From NCBI GenBank assembly GCA_047639315.1, contig JBLINQ010000008.1, positions 1 through 64,000 on the forward strand: a DNA stretch of 64,000 nt. Direction: 5' to 3'. The notes under the pieces are model-generated. The model ran no database searches and was not told where the DNA came from. It worked only from the letters and a program-made list of their open reading frames with translations. Source of the DNA: S139-23 sp047639315. Its GTDB lineage: Bacteria; Planctomycetota; GCA-002687715; DRQF01. Made by a program: the position numbers and the translations under genes. Positions 35,812 through 44,500 of the stretch are shown in pieces; positions within the stretch are counted from its first letter, which is position 1, and each line of letters opens with the position of its first letter.

Positions 35812-35827
35812 TGGGTTTTTAAACCCA
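35812..35827. repeat. Short inverted repeat TGGGTTT/AAACCCA
   Basis: A 7-bp perfect inverted repeat with a TT spacer, just beside the palindrome at 35789-35805. It lies between the bufC-like stop and the Ig-like gene and may be a weak terminator or part of the same control region. Confidence 0.35.
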
Positions 35828-35912
35828 CATTCCTAAGTGTCTTAGTTGTTTGGGCTTAGGCCGAATCATGCCGACCGGGATATTTTACCACCATGCCTCA
35901 TTTGGGCCCAGG

Positions 35913-36755
35913 CTACTGAATCGATGCGAACAGCCCGATTCCCGTCCAGATCCGAAACCAATTGCCGATTGATGCGACAAGTTGATCAAAGTCAACTTCC
36001 GGGAGATTGGCGGCGGCTTCGATGGCGTCGAGGAGAGTCCCGCCTTGCTCCAATGTCTCGAGGATGACGAATTGCGATTCCGACAACGTTGTTCGCCAAA
36101 CGGTGTAGTCACGGCGGTAGAGGAGTAGCCAGCTATCTCGCTCAGCTGGGACTTCTAAGTGTCGGTCTTCTTTGCGGGCTTCGATGAATTCGTCTACCGG
36201 AAACTGCAAGGCAAGGCGTCGATGAGCCGGGATCAGAGACAAACGCAGAGCACCCCAAGCTTCTGGCGTAATGTTCAAGATATCGTCGGCGGGAACGCTT
36301 GTGACATTCTTCTCGTCGAAACACACATTGGTCGCACGTTCGACGCTTGCCACATCGACAAGGAAACCGCGGTGATCGATCGTCTCGTTTGTTTCTGCGA
36401 GAAAAGCTGAGAAGTGTGAGCCCAAGTGCGCAAGGTTCGGAGACGAAGATGGATAGTGGTGGAGATAGCTTTTCGCAATCTCATGAAATCTCTCATGGCC
36501 AAGCGTGAACTGCACCACGGGAAAGTCTTCGGCAAGCGACTCCACGAGTCGCCAGTAGTACATGTCGGAGTAAACACGCAAACGGTCCATCGCCGAAAGT
36601 TGAGGGCCCGCCGTGGCAATCTCTTCAACTGAGTCGGTTGGCCAAATTTGATGGGCCTCGTTGCTCGTAATGCCAGCTTCAATGCCTTCTGGATGCGAGA
36701 CAACTTGCAGCATCCAGCGTTCGAAACGGTCGAGGCTCTCGGCTTCATGGTTCAT
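35913..36755 (-). CDS. bufC: DUF2063 protein, BufC-like partner of the MNIO enzyme
   Basis: 280 residues. It begins with an N-terminal helical domain (FERWMLQVVSHPEGIEAG; LSAMDRLRVYSDMYYWRLVESLAEDFPVVQFTLG), the signature of DUF2063, followed by a C-terminal alpha/beta domain (LLLYRRDYTVWRTTLSESQFVILETLEQG). In bufferin and related RiPP clusters this protein binds the precursor leader and serves the DUF692 enzyme. The start overlaps the DUF692 stop as ATGA, so the two are made together. It is cytoplasmic, and the last gene of the cluster. Confidence 0.88.
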   Translation of the reverse strand: MNHEAESLDRFERWMLQVVSHPEGIEAGITSNEAHQIWPTDSVEEIATAGPQLSAMDRLRVYSDMYYWRLVESLAEDFPVVQFTLGHERFHEIAKSYLHHYPSSSPNLAHLGSHFSAFLAETNETIDHRGFLVDVASVERATNVCFDEKNVTSVPADDILNITPEAWGALRLSLIPAHRRLALQFPVDEFIEARKEDRHLEVPAERDSWLLLYRRDYTVWRTTLSESQFVILETLEQGGTLLDAIEAAANLPEVDFDQLVASIGNWFRIWTGIGLFASIQ

Positions 36756-37597
36756 CGGCGAGCCTCATCTGTGCGGAATCGTTTGGCCCGAAGAACCTCA
36801 TTGTGAACTTCATCAAAAGAGGGGATCTCATCATCCCACTCCAACAGAGTGGCCCTATTGCCAGCTCGATCCATGACCCATTTATAAAGTTCCCAAACTT
36901 CGTCAATGACGATGCCGTCATGGGTGTCAATGCAGTGCGTTCCCTTGTCTGTATGGCCAGCCAAGTGAATTTGAACGACTCGGTCCATGGGGATCTTTTC
37001 TAAGTACTGAATGGGATCAAAGCCATGGTTTCTTGAGCTGACATAGACGTTGTTGACGTCGAGCAGGAGGGCGCAGTCACTCTGCTTTGCCATCTCCGAT
37101 AAGAATTCTTCTTCCGAGAGGCTGTTGGCAGTGAAGCTGACATAGGTTGAAGGATTCTCGATGACCAAGGGCCGTTCCAAGAAATCCTGAATTTGGCAGA
37201 TACGCCCGACAACCCATTTGAGGCTCTCCTCGTTCGTAGGCACTGGGTAGAGATCATGGCCATTTTTGCCCGCGACTCCGGTCCAGCAGAGATGATCGCC
37301 TAACCACTTGGCATCAACTCGAGCAGCGAGTTTCTTGAGCTTCAACATGTAGCCCCAGTCGATGGGGTCGGTGCTTCCGATCGACATGGAGACACCATGC
37401 ATCACGATGGGATAGCGCTCTGCCACTTGCTCCAAGATGTGGAGAGGACGGCCCTCAGTCTCCATGTAGTTTTCGGAGATGATCTCGAACCAATCGATCT
37501 CGGGCCAGTGCTCTAAGATGTGGGGGTAATGCACGGAGCGAAGTCCGATTCCCAGGCCAAGGTCAGGCAGATTCCATTTGTTCGGAATTGTGGTCAT
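36752..37597 (-). CDS. bufB: DUF692 multinuclear non-heme iron oxidase (MNIO), BufB-like
   Basis: Start set at ATG 37597, giving 281 residues that open with the family sequence LGLGIGLRSVHYPHIL. The iron ligands expected of the TIM-barrel fold are in place: ISENYM (Glu), VMHGVSMSIG (His), GDHLCWTG (Asp/His), LVIENPSTY (Glu), LLLDVNNVYVS (Asp/Asn), QIHLAGHTDKG (His) and IDTHDG (Asp/His). MNIO enzymes oxidise peptide cysteines, for example to thiooxazoles in bufferins or oxazolone/thioamide in methanobactin (by MbnB). The nearby Cys-rich peptides are the obvious substrates. The ribosome-binding site is weak, and the gene is preceded by a hairpin. Confidence 0.92.
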   Translation of the reverse strand: MTTIPNKWNLPDLGLGIGLRSVHYPHILEHWPEIDWFEIISENYMETEGRPLHILEQVAERYPIVMHGVSMSIGSTDPIDWGYMLKLKKLAARVDAKWLGDHLCWTGVAGKNGHDLYPVPTNEESLKWVVGRICQIQDFLERPLVIENPSTYVSFTANSLSEEEFLSEMAKQSDCALLLDVNNVYVSSRNHGFDPIQYLEKIPMDRVVQIHLAGHTDKGTHCIDTHDGIVIDEVWELYKWVMDRAGNRATLLEWDDEIPSFDEVHNEVLRAKRFRTDEARR

Positions 37598-37623
37598 TGA
37601 TGAGTCCGCGAGGGAAAAGACCT

Positions 37624-37644
37624 CAGTGCGCTGGGAGCGCACTG
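37624..37644 (-). promoter_or_regulatory. Hairpin between precursor and modifying-enzyme genes
   Basis: A 9-bp perfect stem CAGTGCGCT/AGCGCACTG with a 3-base loop; on the minus strand it is followed by AGGTCTTTT. It lies between the long precursor and bufB, and could act as a partial terminator or mRNA-stability element that keeps peptide levels above enzyme levels. Confidence 0.5.
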
Positions 37645-37658
37645 AAATCTCAGATCGA

Positions 37659-38072
37659 TCAGTGTTTCAGTGGAACGGCGCAACCACCCTTGCCATCGCA
37701 GGAGTTTTTGCCCTTGCAACCGTTGTCGCTCGATTTGCAGCCGCCAAGGCCTTTGCAGGAGTTCTTGCCGCCACAAGAGTGAGCTTTGACTGTGGCACAG
37801 CCGCCCTTGCCCTTGCAGGTGTTCTTGCCGGCGCAGCTACCGTCGCCAGACTTGCAGCCACCATTGCCCTTGCAGGAGTTCTTGGCCTTGCAGATGTGTT
37901 TTTCTAAACCCATCTCGTGGGCCGCTTTTGCCATGCCGTCGGTGCTTGCCTGCGTGGTAGCAGGGCTTGGGGTCTCATCTTTCTTGTCACCACAACCAAC
38001 TGTAGCAGCGGCAATGATGCCACCGGTTGCTGCCAGGAGGGCTCGGTTGAAATCGCGTCTGTTCATTCCCAT
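37659..38072 (-). CDS. Cys-rich RiPP precursor, four-repeat, with Tat/lipobox-like leader
   Basis: The start at ATG 38072 has GGAG 8 bases upstream, giving a 137-residue peptide. The leader MGMNRRDFNRALL holds a twin-arginine motif, a hydrophobic stretch (AATGGIIAAAT) and a VGC end resembling a lipobox. After an acidic/Thr-rich linker come four units with the pattern C-x3-N-[ST]-C-x-G-x-G-G-C: CKAKNSCKGNGGC, CAGKNTCKGKGGC, CGGKNSCKGLGGC and CKGKNSCDGKGGC, 12 cysteines in all. Position directly upstream of a DUF692/DUF2063 pair makes it a MNIO substrate. Metal binding, copper by analogy with bufferins, is inferred. Confidence 0.88.
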   Translation of the reverse strand: MGMNRRDFNRALLAATGGIIAAATVGCGDKKDETPSPATTQASTDGMAKAAHEMGLEKHICKAKNSCKGNGGCKSGDGSCAGKNTCKGKGGCATVKAHSCGGKNSCKGLGGCKSSDNGCKGKNSCDGKGGCAVPLKH

Positions 38073-38160
38073 GGGGATCTCCAAGAGTAGAAGGGTGAAT
38101 TTCTAAATCTGGCGACTTGTGGTCAACCAGGAATAGTCCTGGCTCAGATCATAGCACAGC

Positions 38161-38200
38161 AAAAAAAGGAAGACCTCGGCCAATTGATAGCCGAGGTCTT
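38161..38200 (-). terminator. Terminator between the two precursor genes
   Basis: An 11-bp stem AAGACCTCGGC/GCCGAGGTCTT with a 9-base loop; on the minus strand it is followed by a run of seven T. It sits 15 bases after the short precursor and should end most transcripts there. Confidence 0.88.
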
Positions 38201-38214
38201 TTGAATGTGTCTGT

Positions 38215-38448
38215 TTATCTCGTCCTGCAGCCGCCTTTGCCTTCGCAGGAGTTTTTGCCCTTGCAGCCGTTGTCGCCGCCCTCACAGCCACCATGGCCTT
38301 TGCAAGCGTTGTGACCAGCGCACTCGTGTCCGGCATCAGCGACTGCATGTTCGCTGCCGTCCGAGGCGCAGCCCAAAGTAGAGCCGGCAACAATGCCACC
38401 AAAGGCAGCAATAATGACTTTGTTAAAATCGCGTCTCTTAAGACCCAT
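38215..38448 (-). CDS. Cys-rich RiPP precursor, two-repeat, with Tat/lipobox-like leader
   Basis: The start at ATG 38448 has CGGAG upstream and aligns with the start of the longer precursor; 77 residues. The leader MGLKRRDFNKVIIAAFGG closely matches that of the neighbour (RRDFN, GGI, T-[VL]-GC), so the two arose by duplication. The core holds two repeat units, CAGHNACKGHGGC and CKGKNSCEGKGGC, plus a Cys in the linker before them (HECAGH belongs to the first unit). It is the first gene of the cluster and has its own terminator, so it can be strongly transcribed by itself. Too short and biased for most gene callers to annotate with a function. Confidence 0.86.
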   Translation of the reverse strand: MGLKRRDFNKVIIAAFGGIVAGSTLGCASDGSEHAVADAGHECAGHNACKGHGGCEGGDNGCKGKNSCEGKGGCRTR

Positions 38449-38702
38449 ATCTGTTCTCCGATGATCCATTGCGTTTCTTGACCGACCCCACCAGAGGTTG
38501 AGTCCTCAAGTCGCTTGCCTGGCAAACGACCAAAGTTGGTGTTTACAACTATTCCGGTTCCCCGGTAAATCCAGGAAAGTCTGCAATGTGAAGGGAAATC
38601 AGTTGGCTGGAAGGAAGCACTGCCGTTCAGGGACTTTTTTTCGCCACGAATCTCGGGAGTCGTTTATTTCTCCCTATCATGTCGAGATCACAAACGAAGA
38701 CT
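38449..38702. other. Leader region of the RiPP cluster
   Basis: Together with the inverted repeat at 38703-38746 this makes a gap of about 315 bp between the short precursor and lon. It should carry the cluster's promoter. No convincing -35/-10 pair, metal-regulator box or additional peptide frame was recognised. Confidence 0.35.
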
Positions 38703-38746
38703 CCTCTTCTTCGTGAACTCGCACGCAGGCGGTTCACGAGAAGAGG
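38703..38746 (-). terminator. Inverted repeat downstream of lon
   Basis: CCTCTTCTTCGTGAAC pairs with GTTCACGAGAAGAGG (one unpaired base) around a 13-base loop, 18 bases beyond the lon stop on the minus strand. Likely the lon terminator, although there is no long T-run. Confidence 0.55.
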
Positions 38747-38763
38747 TATTCCATCTTGACGTG

Positions 38764-41166
38764 TTAGTTGCTTTCTTCTGCCAAGAGCGGCTTTCTCTTG
38801 CGGCCGGTCTTACGCTTGCCGATGGCAATGCCAATGACGTCTTGAACGTCACTGACGAAATGAAACTTGAGACCCTTCTTGGTGTCGGGAGTCATTTCTT
38901 CGACGTCGACGCGATTTGCATCTGGAAGAATCACCGTCCCGATCCCAGCTCGTTTGGCGGCGAGCACTTTCTCGTTGATTCCGCCTACAGGCAGGACGAG
39001 TCCTCGCAAGCTAATCTCGCCCGTCATGGCGACATTCTTGCGAACCGAACGCCCGGTCAACAAAGAGACCAATGCCGTCAGAATCGAAACGCCCGCCGAC
39101 GGACCATCCTTTGGCACCGCACCGGCAGGGAAATGAATGTGAATGTCAGAGCGATCCAAGTACTCGGGCTTCAGGCCCAAGGTTTTAATCTCGGCTTTGA
39201 TAATGCTCATCGCGGCTTGGGCTGACTCACGCATGACGTCACCGAGTTGCCCGGTCAGCATGAGGCGTCCTTTACCTGGCATTCTGGTCGCTTCAATGAA
39301 CAGGATCTGGCCACCAAAGGGCGTCCACGCTAATCCCGTCGCGACTCCTGGCAACTGAAGACGATCGGCGACTTCAGAGCTGAATTTTTTCTTGCCCAAG
39401 TAGGTTGCCAAATCGGAGAGCTTGACGTTCTGTTTCTTCTTGGCACCCTCGACGATGTTCCTCGCGATGACGCGAAGCACGGTCGAGATGCGTCGTCCTA
39501 ACTCCCGAACTCCAGCTTCTCTGGTGTAGTCCTCAACGATGGCGCGCAGCGCTGGCGTGCCGATCGCGACTTGGGTTTTCTTGAGGCCGTGATCTTCCAA
39601 TAGTTGGGGCAGCAAGTGCTTCTCGGCGATCTTCACTTTGTCGTGGGTCGCGTAGCCCGGGACATGAATGATCTCCATGCGATCGCGCAAGGGGCCTGGA
39701 ATCTTGGCGATCCAATTGGCCGTCGCAATGAACATGACCTTCGAGAGATCAAATTCTTGCTCCAAGTAATGATCTGAGAACGTCGAGTTTTGTTCTGGGT
39801 CTAAGACTTCCAAGAGCGCCGCCCCTGGGTCTCCTGCATGGCCCGCACCGAGTTTGTCGATTTCATCCAACATAAAGACTGGGTTGTTCGTGCCAGCCTT
39901 TTTGATGGCCTGGATGATGCGACCGGGAAGAGCGCCGACATAAGTCCGGCGATGGCCACGGATCTCAGCTTCATCCCGGACTCCACCCAAGGAGAGGCGA
40001 ATGAACTTCCGGCCAAGTGATTCTGCGATGGACTTGCCGAGTGAGGTCTTGCCAACTCCAGGAGGACCCGCGAAGCAGAGGATTGGTCCACGCATGTCTT
40101 GTTTGAGGTGACGAACTGCCAAGAACTCAAGAATGCGGTTCTTCACTTTCTCCAGCCCGTGATGATCTCGATCAAGGACATCTTTCGACGTCTCAAGGTC
40201 GATGACATCCTCACTGGTGGTGTTCCATGGCAAATCGAGGATCCAGTCGATCCATGTGCGGGTCACGCTCCAGTCTGGAGAGCTTGAGTTCATGCGGCCG
40301 AGGCGTTTCAGTTCTTTCTTGGCGGCCTCATGAGTGGCCTCCGGTAGATTCGCGTCCTCGATCTTCAAACCCAGTTCGGTCAAGTCGCTGTCGTCGCTAC
40401 CTTCGCCAAGCTCATCGCGAATCGCCTCCATTTGCTGACGGAGGTAGAACTCGCGCTGGCCTCTGGTGATTTCACCCTGGACCTGATCTTGAATCTTCGA
40501 GGACAGTTTTTGGACTTCAAGCTCGTGCACCAGCATCTTGTGTGTTTCAACCAAACGCTCCTGCATGTTTGAAGTCTTGAGCAACGCTTGTTTTTGCTCG
40601 AGATCAACAGGGAGTGTTGCACCAATCAAATCTGCCAAGGCTCCGGGTGACTCGGCGTTGTGTGCCATGACCAAGTGTTCATCGGTTAGATGAGAGACAT
40701 GATCGGCAAGCTCGGAGAATGAAACCTGAAGGTTGTTGTTGAGTGCATCAATCTCGACGGACTCCATTTCTTCTTCGGGCATAATGACGCCACGGGCTCG
40801 TAGCGGCTTGTCATCTTCGTCGATGATTTCGTCAACGTGGAAACGGTTGACGCCTTGGACGATAACAGTCATCGATCCATCAGGAACACGGAGCGACTTG
40901 AGAATCTCGACTTCGCAGCCAACATCATAAAGTGCCTCAGCATTCGGATCCTCAACGCTTGGATCTTTTTGGGCTAAGACCAGAAGTTTGCCACCGTTGT
41001 CTTGGGCCTCGCGAACACCCAACAAGGAGCGTTCCCGTCCCACACTCAAAGGCATGACTTGCCCAGGGAAGACGAGAAGATTGCGCAGCGGCAGGACGTA
41101 GTGTTCCGTCACTTCTGGCTCGGCTTCGTTCTCAGGACTCGTTTGTTTCTTCGACGCTTTACTCAT
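38764..41166 (-). CDS. lon: ATP-dependent Lon protease
   Basis: 800 residues, ATG 41166 with GGAGGAAAC upstream. The N-terminal substrate domain (HYVLPLRNLLVFPGQVMPL) is followed by a coiled-coil, then AAA+ with Walker A GPPGVGKTSLGKS and Walker B VFMLDEIDKLG, and the protease domain with Ser at about 690 (KDGPSAGVSI) and the partner Lys 43 residues on (VLAAKRAGIGTVIL). It degrades misfolded and regulatory proteins in the cytoplasm. It stands alone, divergent to the sulfatase-fold gene. Confidence 0.97.
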   Translation of the reverse strand: MSKASKKQTSPENEAEPEVTEHYVLPLRNLLVFPGQVMPLSVGRERSLLGVREAQDNGGKLLVLAQKDPSVEDPNAEALYDVGCEVEILKSLRVPDGSMTVIVQGVNRFHVDEIIDEDDKPLRARGVIMPEEEMESVEIDALNNNLQVSFSELADHVSHLTDEHLVMAHNAESPGALADLIGATLPVDLEQKQALLKTSNMQERLVETHKMLVHELEVQKLSSKIQDQVQGEITRGQREFYLRQQMEAIRDELGEGSDDSDLTELGLKIEDANLPEATHEAAKKELKRLGRMNSSSPDWSVTRTWIDWILDLPWNTTSEDVIDLETSKDVLDRDHHGLEKVKNRILEFLAVRHLKQDMRGPILCFAGPPGVGKTSLGKSIAESLGRKFIRLSLGGVRDEAEIRGHRRTYVGALPGRIIQAIKKAGTNNPVFMLDEIDKLGAGHAGDPGAALLEVLDPEQNSTFSDHYLEQEFDLSKVMFIATANWIAKIPGPLRDRMEIIHVPGYATHDKVKIAEKHLLPQLLEDHGLKKTQVAIGTPALRAIVEDYTREAGVRELGRRISTVLRVIARNIVEGAKKKQNVKLSDLATYLGKKKFSSEVADRLQLPGVATGLAWTPFGGQILFIEATRMPGKGRLMLTGQLGDVMRESAQAAMSIIKAEIKTLGLKPEYLDRSDIHIHFPAGAVPKDGPSAGVSILTALVSLLTGRSVRKNVAMTGEISLRGLVLPVGGINEKVLAAKRAGIGTVILPDANRVDVEEMTPDTKKGLKFHFVSDVQDVIGIAIGKRKTGRKRKPLLAEESN

Positions 41167-41571
41167 GGTTTCCTCCAGGCAACCTCGCGCAAGAGACGTG
41201 CCGCCGGAGACTCGACGATCTTCAAGAATGGGATACGATGTTGAGGCCGGGTCTTTGTGCGTATGGAGGTGCCCAAGTCAAATCACTGTCCCTTTCGACC
41301 TACGGGCCAAGGCTCATAAATTGTTTTTGACAATAGGGTTAGGGCGACTGCGCTCAAGGCCAGGATTTGGGCGCGCTGGGTTGGCGAAAAGCCTGGATCT
41401 TGCCACGTGCTAAGAGCACGGAAGTGCTCCGGAGAGCAGCCGCCATCCTAACCTGACCTTTTGACAGACAAGTCGCCCAAGCCTGAGCATTTGGCAGGAC
41501 ATTTCTTGCTTCCATAGGGCCCCCTGTGTAGGATTAGCTCCGAGTCGTAACTTATTTGGCATTGGTGATTT
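41167..41571. other. Intergenic region between lon and the sulfatase-fold gene
   Basis: A 405-bp divergent promoter region. A small inverted repeat GAGCAC/GTGCTC lies at 41414-41429, and a TTGACA hexamer at about 41327 has no matching -10. No CIRCE element or reading frame was found. Confidence 0.4.
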
Positions 41572-44500
41572 ATGCGAGAAATGCTGTTTGGCGTATTGCG
41601 GGTGGTTGGGGCCGGGATTTTGGCCTCCTTCCTGTTCGTGGGCCATGATCTACAGCGTCTGGGTCCGGTCGAGCCCGAAGAGTTTGAAGTCATCGCCGTA
41701 CTTTTGCGACGTCTCGCGCTGGTCGGTGGGGCCTGTGGCATTGTCTGGGCGGTTCTTTGGTTGGTGGTCCCACTGCTTCGGAAGTTAGGGCATCGACTTG
41801 GGAAGCGTCCCGACTTACTTCCTGCCATCGCGATCACTGTCCTTTTGATTCCCTATCAGTATTATCTGACTAAGAGCATCCTTTCAGGGGCGGGCATCGG
41901 CCGTCTCGTGGGCATCGAGATCCTGCGAATAGCAGCCCCTGTTGCTGTCTTCTTGGGTGTTCTTTTTTGCAGCTACCTCGTGTTGCGAGTGGCAGCACTT
42001 ATCGCCAAGCGTAAGTTGTCTGTCCGCCTTCTATTCGGCTTGTGTTTGATCGTATTGGCTCTCTGCATCGAATTGCTCGATGAGTCCTACTATCCCGGTC
42101 TCTATCTGTTCATGCATGACTTCGCATTCTTCGTTGCGTTAAGTCTCGCCACGCTCGGTGCCGTTCTTTTGTTGCCGCAAAATCGGATGGCCCAGTTTGT
42201 CTGCACCATGCTGATTCTCTTTGCCGGCTTAGCTGCTTTGGGAGATCGGGTCGAAGTCCCAACGATTCACCAGCGATCGATCCTGTTTCGTCGAACCCTT
42301 CAAGGACGGCGTATCCTCGCGTTCTGGCGCCTGATGGGGCGTGACGAGATTGGCTTTTTCGACCGCCTTGGCATTGACGCTGACTTCCAAGCCGAACGCA
42401 AGCAAATCCGTATGCAGTTCGATGACGCTCGGGTCGAGCTTGAGGCACGATTAGGACGGCAACCCGTCAAGAATGTCATTTGGTTGACGATCGACACATT
42501 ACGTGCTGATCATCTATCGGCCTATGGCTACGACCGACCAACTTCGCCTTCAATGGAGCGCCTTGCTGCCCGGGCAACGAAATTTGATCGGCATTATGCC
42601 CAGTTTCCAATCACCAGCTTCTCTTTTCAATCGATGTTCTTCAGTCGATATCCTTCAGCCACTCCGCTATTTCGACGCGCCAAAGACTTGCCCGATGACC
42701 CGAAAGGCAATATCTCACTGGCTCAGCATCTGACTGACCGAGGCATCACGACGGTGTCTTTTCCGGCCATCCCTCCAGTCAGTTTGAGCCATCCGAGTTA
42801 TGAGGCCTTGGCGCTCGGATTTCAGGAAGTAAACCCCAGCGTGCCACCGAAGAGCCCTCTCAGTGCAGAGAGCCAAATGAAGTGGGCAACCAAGAGATTG
42901 GAAGGCATGGGGGCAGATCGCTTCTTCATGTGGATTCACCTGATGGATCCTCATGCGCCCTATATCCATCACGATGACTACAACTTCGGCGATCGTGCCA
43001 TCGATGCTTACGACTCTGAAATCGCCTATGTCGATCGTCAGATTGGCAAACTCCTGGTCAAGTTGGAAACTCTGGGGCTGGCTGATTCAACCGCCATCGT
43101 CATCAACTCGGACCACGGTGAAGCGTTCGGTGAACACAACTCCCAATTTCACGGCACGACTCTCTATGACGAGCAATTGCACGTGCCCTGCATCCTCTAC
43201 GTGCCTGGTCTTCAACCCCAAGTCGTGAAATCGCTCACCAACAACATTGATCTCATGCCGACGATTCTTGATCTCATGGCGGTCAAGGTTCGTTCGCCGA
43301 TTCAGGGGCAGACTTTGATCGGCTATTTGATGGATGGCGACCTTTCTCCCGTACGGCCGGTGTCTTTTGCCTACGCAGAGATTCCTTCGGCAATTCCAGA
43401 AATGGATCCAGCCAACACCAACAAGCAGATGATTGTGAGCGGTCGATTCAAACTTCTTGCGAATCAACGAGACGAGTTTGCTGAACTCTTTGACCTCACT
43501 ACGGATCCGAAGGAAGAGAAAAATATCTCGGACCGCGAATCTGAATTGGTGGCGCAGCTGTCATCGATCATCAAGAGTCTGCAAGAAGAAGGTCGAAACC
43601 TAAATTTGCCTGAAGGGGCAAGAAGCGATCAAGAGACGTTCGACTCACTCCGCGATGCTCTCAAGGGTGGCACTGTGCCAGCACGTTGTGCTTTGCTCAT
43701 GGCAAACTTGCCCCGCAAACATCCCCAGTTAGAGAAGATCGCCCTCGAACGCCTTAATGATCCGAAAGAACATGAACTCGTCAAGATGACGATTCTGGAG
43801 AACGGTGCCGACCTACTGGGTGAGAAACTTATGCCCTACATGAGGTCGGTTCTGTCTTTGCCTCCTTTCCTCGGTTCGGCGGCTTTGGTCCTTGATTTAT
43901 GGTTGGAGCGCGGGCTGCCGCTCAATTCGAGAGACCGCACTTTGGTTTCTTTGAATATGCGCTTCCACCCGCAAGTTGGGTGGCGTGCTGCTCGTCTGCT
44001 CGCTGCTTTTGATGATCCTCGCGCGAGCCTTCAGTTGGCTCCGGCCCTGGCATTGGGAGATCGCAATACCGCTTTTGCCTCGGCTGCAGGACTTGGTCAG
44101 ATTGAGAATGGCGACGGGTTGGAGCGGTTGAGGCGAGATTTCGTCTTCTACTCTTTGGATCCAGATCGGTGTACTGCTGCCATCAAAGCCCTCGCGACCT
44201 TGGAAGATCGGAAGTCCTTACCGCAGATCACTCAGTTGGTGCAAAACCGATACTTGCACTATCGCATCAAGTTCGCAGCGCTCGAGTATTTCATGAAATT
44301 CGAGCAGGAAGACGCCATTCCGGGTCTTCTTTATCTGTGCTCGGGCTGGGACCCCAATGTGGACAAAGAAGTCTTTCAACGCATGGTCAAAGCGTTTGGC
44401 AAAGAGAGAGCCGAAGTCATCCGCAAGAATGGCCGCTTTGTGAGTGAAGTCGATGATCTCGTGCAGCAAAAGCGCATACCCGCCGCGCTCAAGGTTGCAC

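Noticed and set aside
37594..38106. Plus-strand Ala/Leu/Pro-rich frames across the precursor genes
   Set aside because: They are antisense shadows of the Gly/Cys/Lys repeats and have no ribosome-binding sites.
41412..41431. A CIRCE heat-shock operator near lon
   Set aside because: The inverted repeat GAGCAC/GTGCTC has a 4-base spacer and lacks the TTAGCACTC-N9-GAGTGCTAA pattern.
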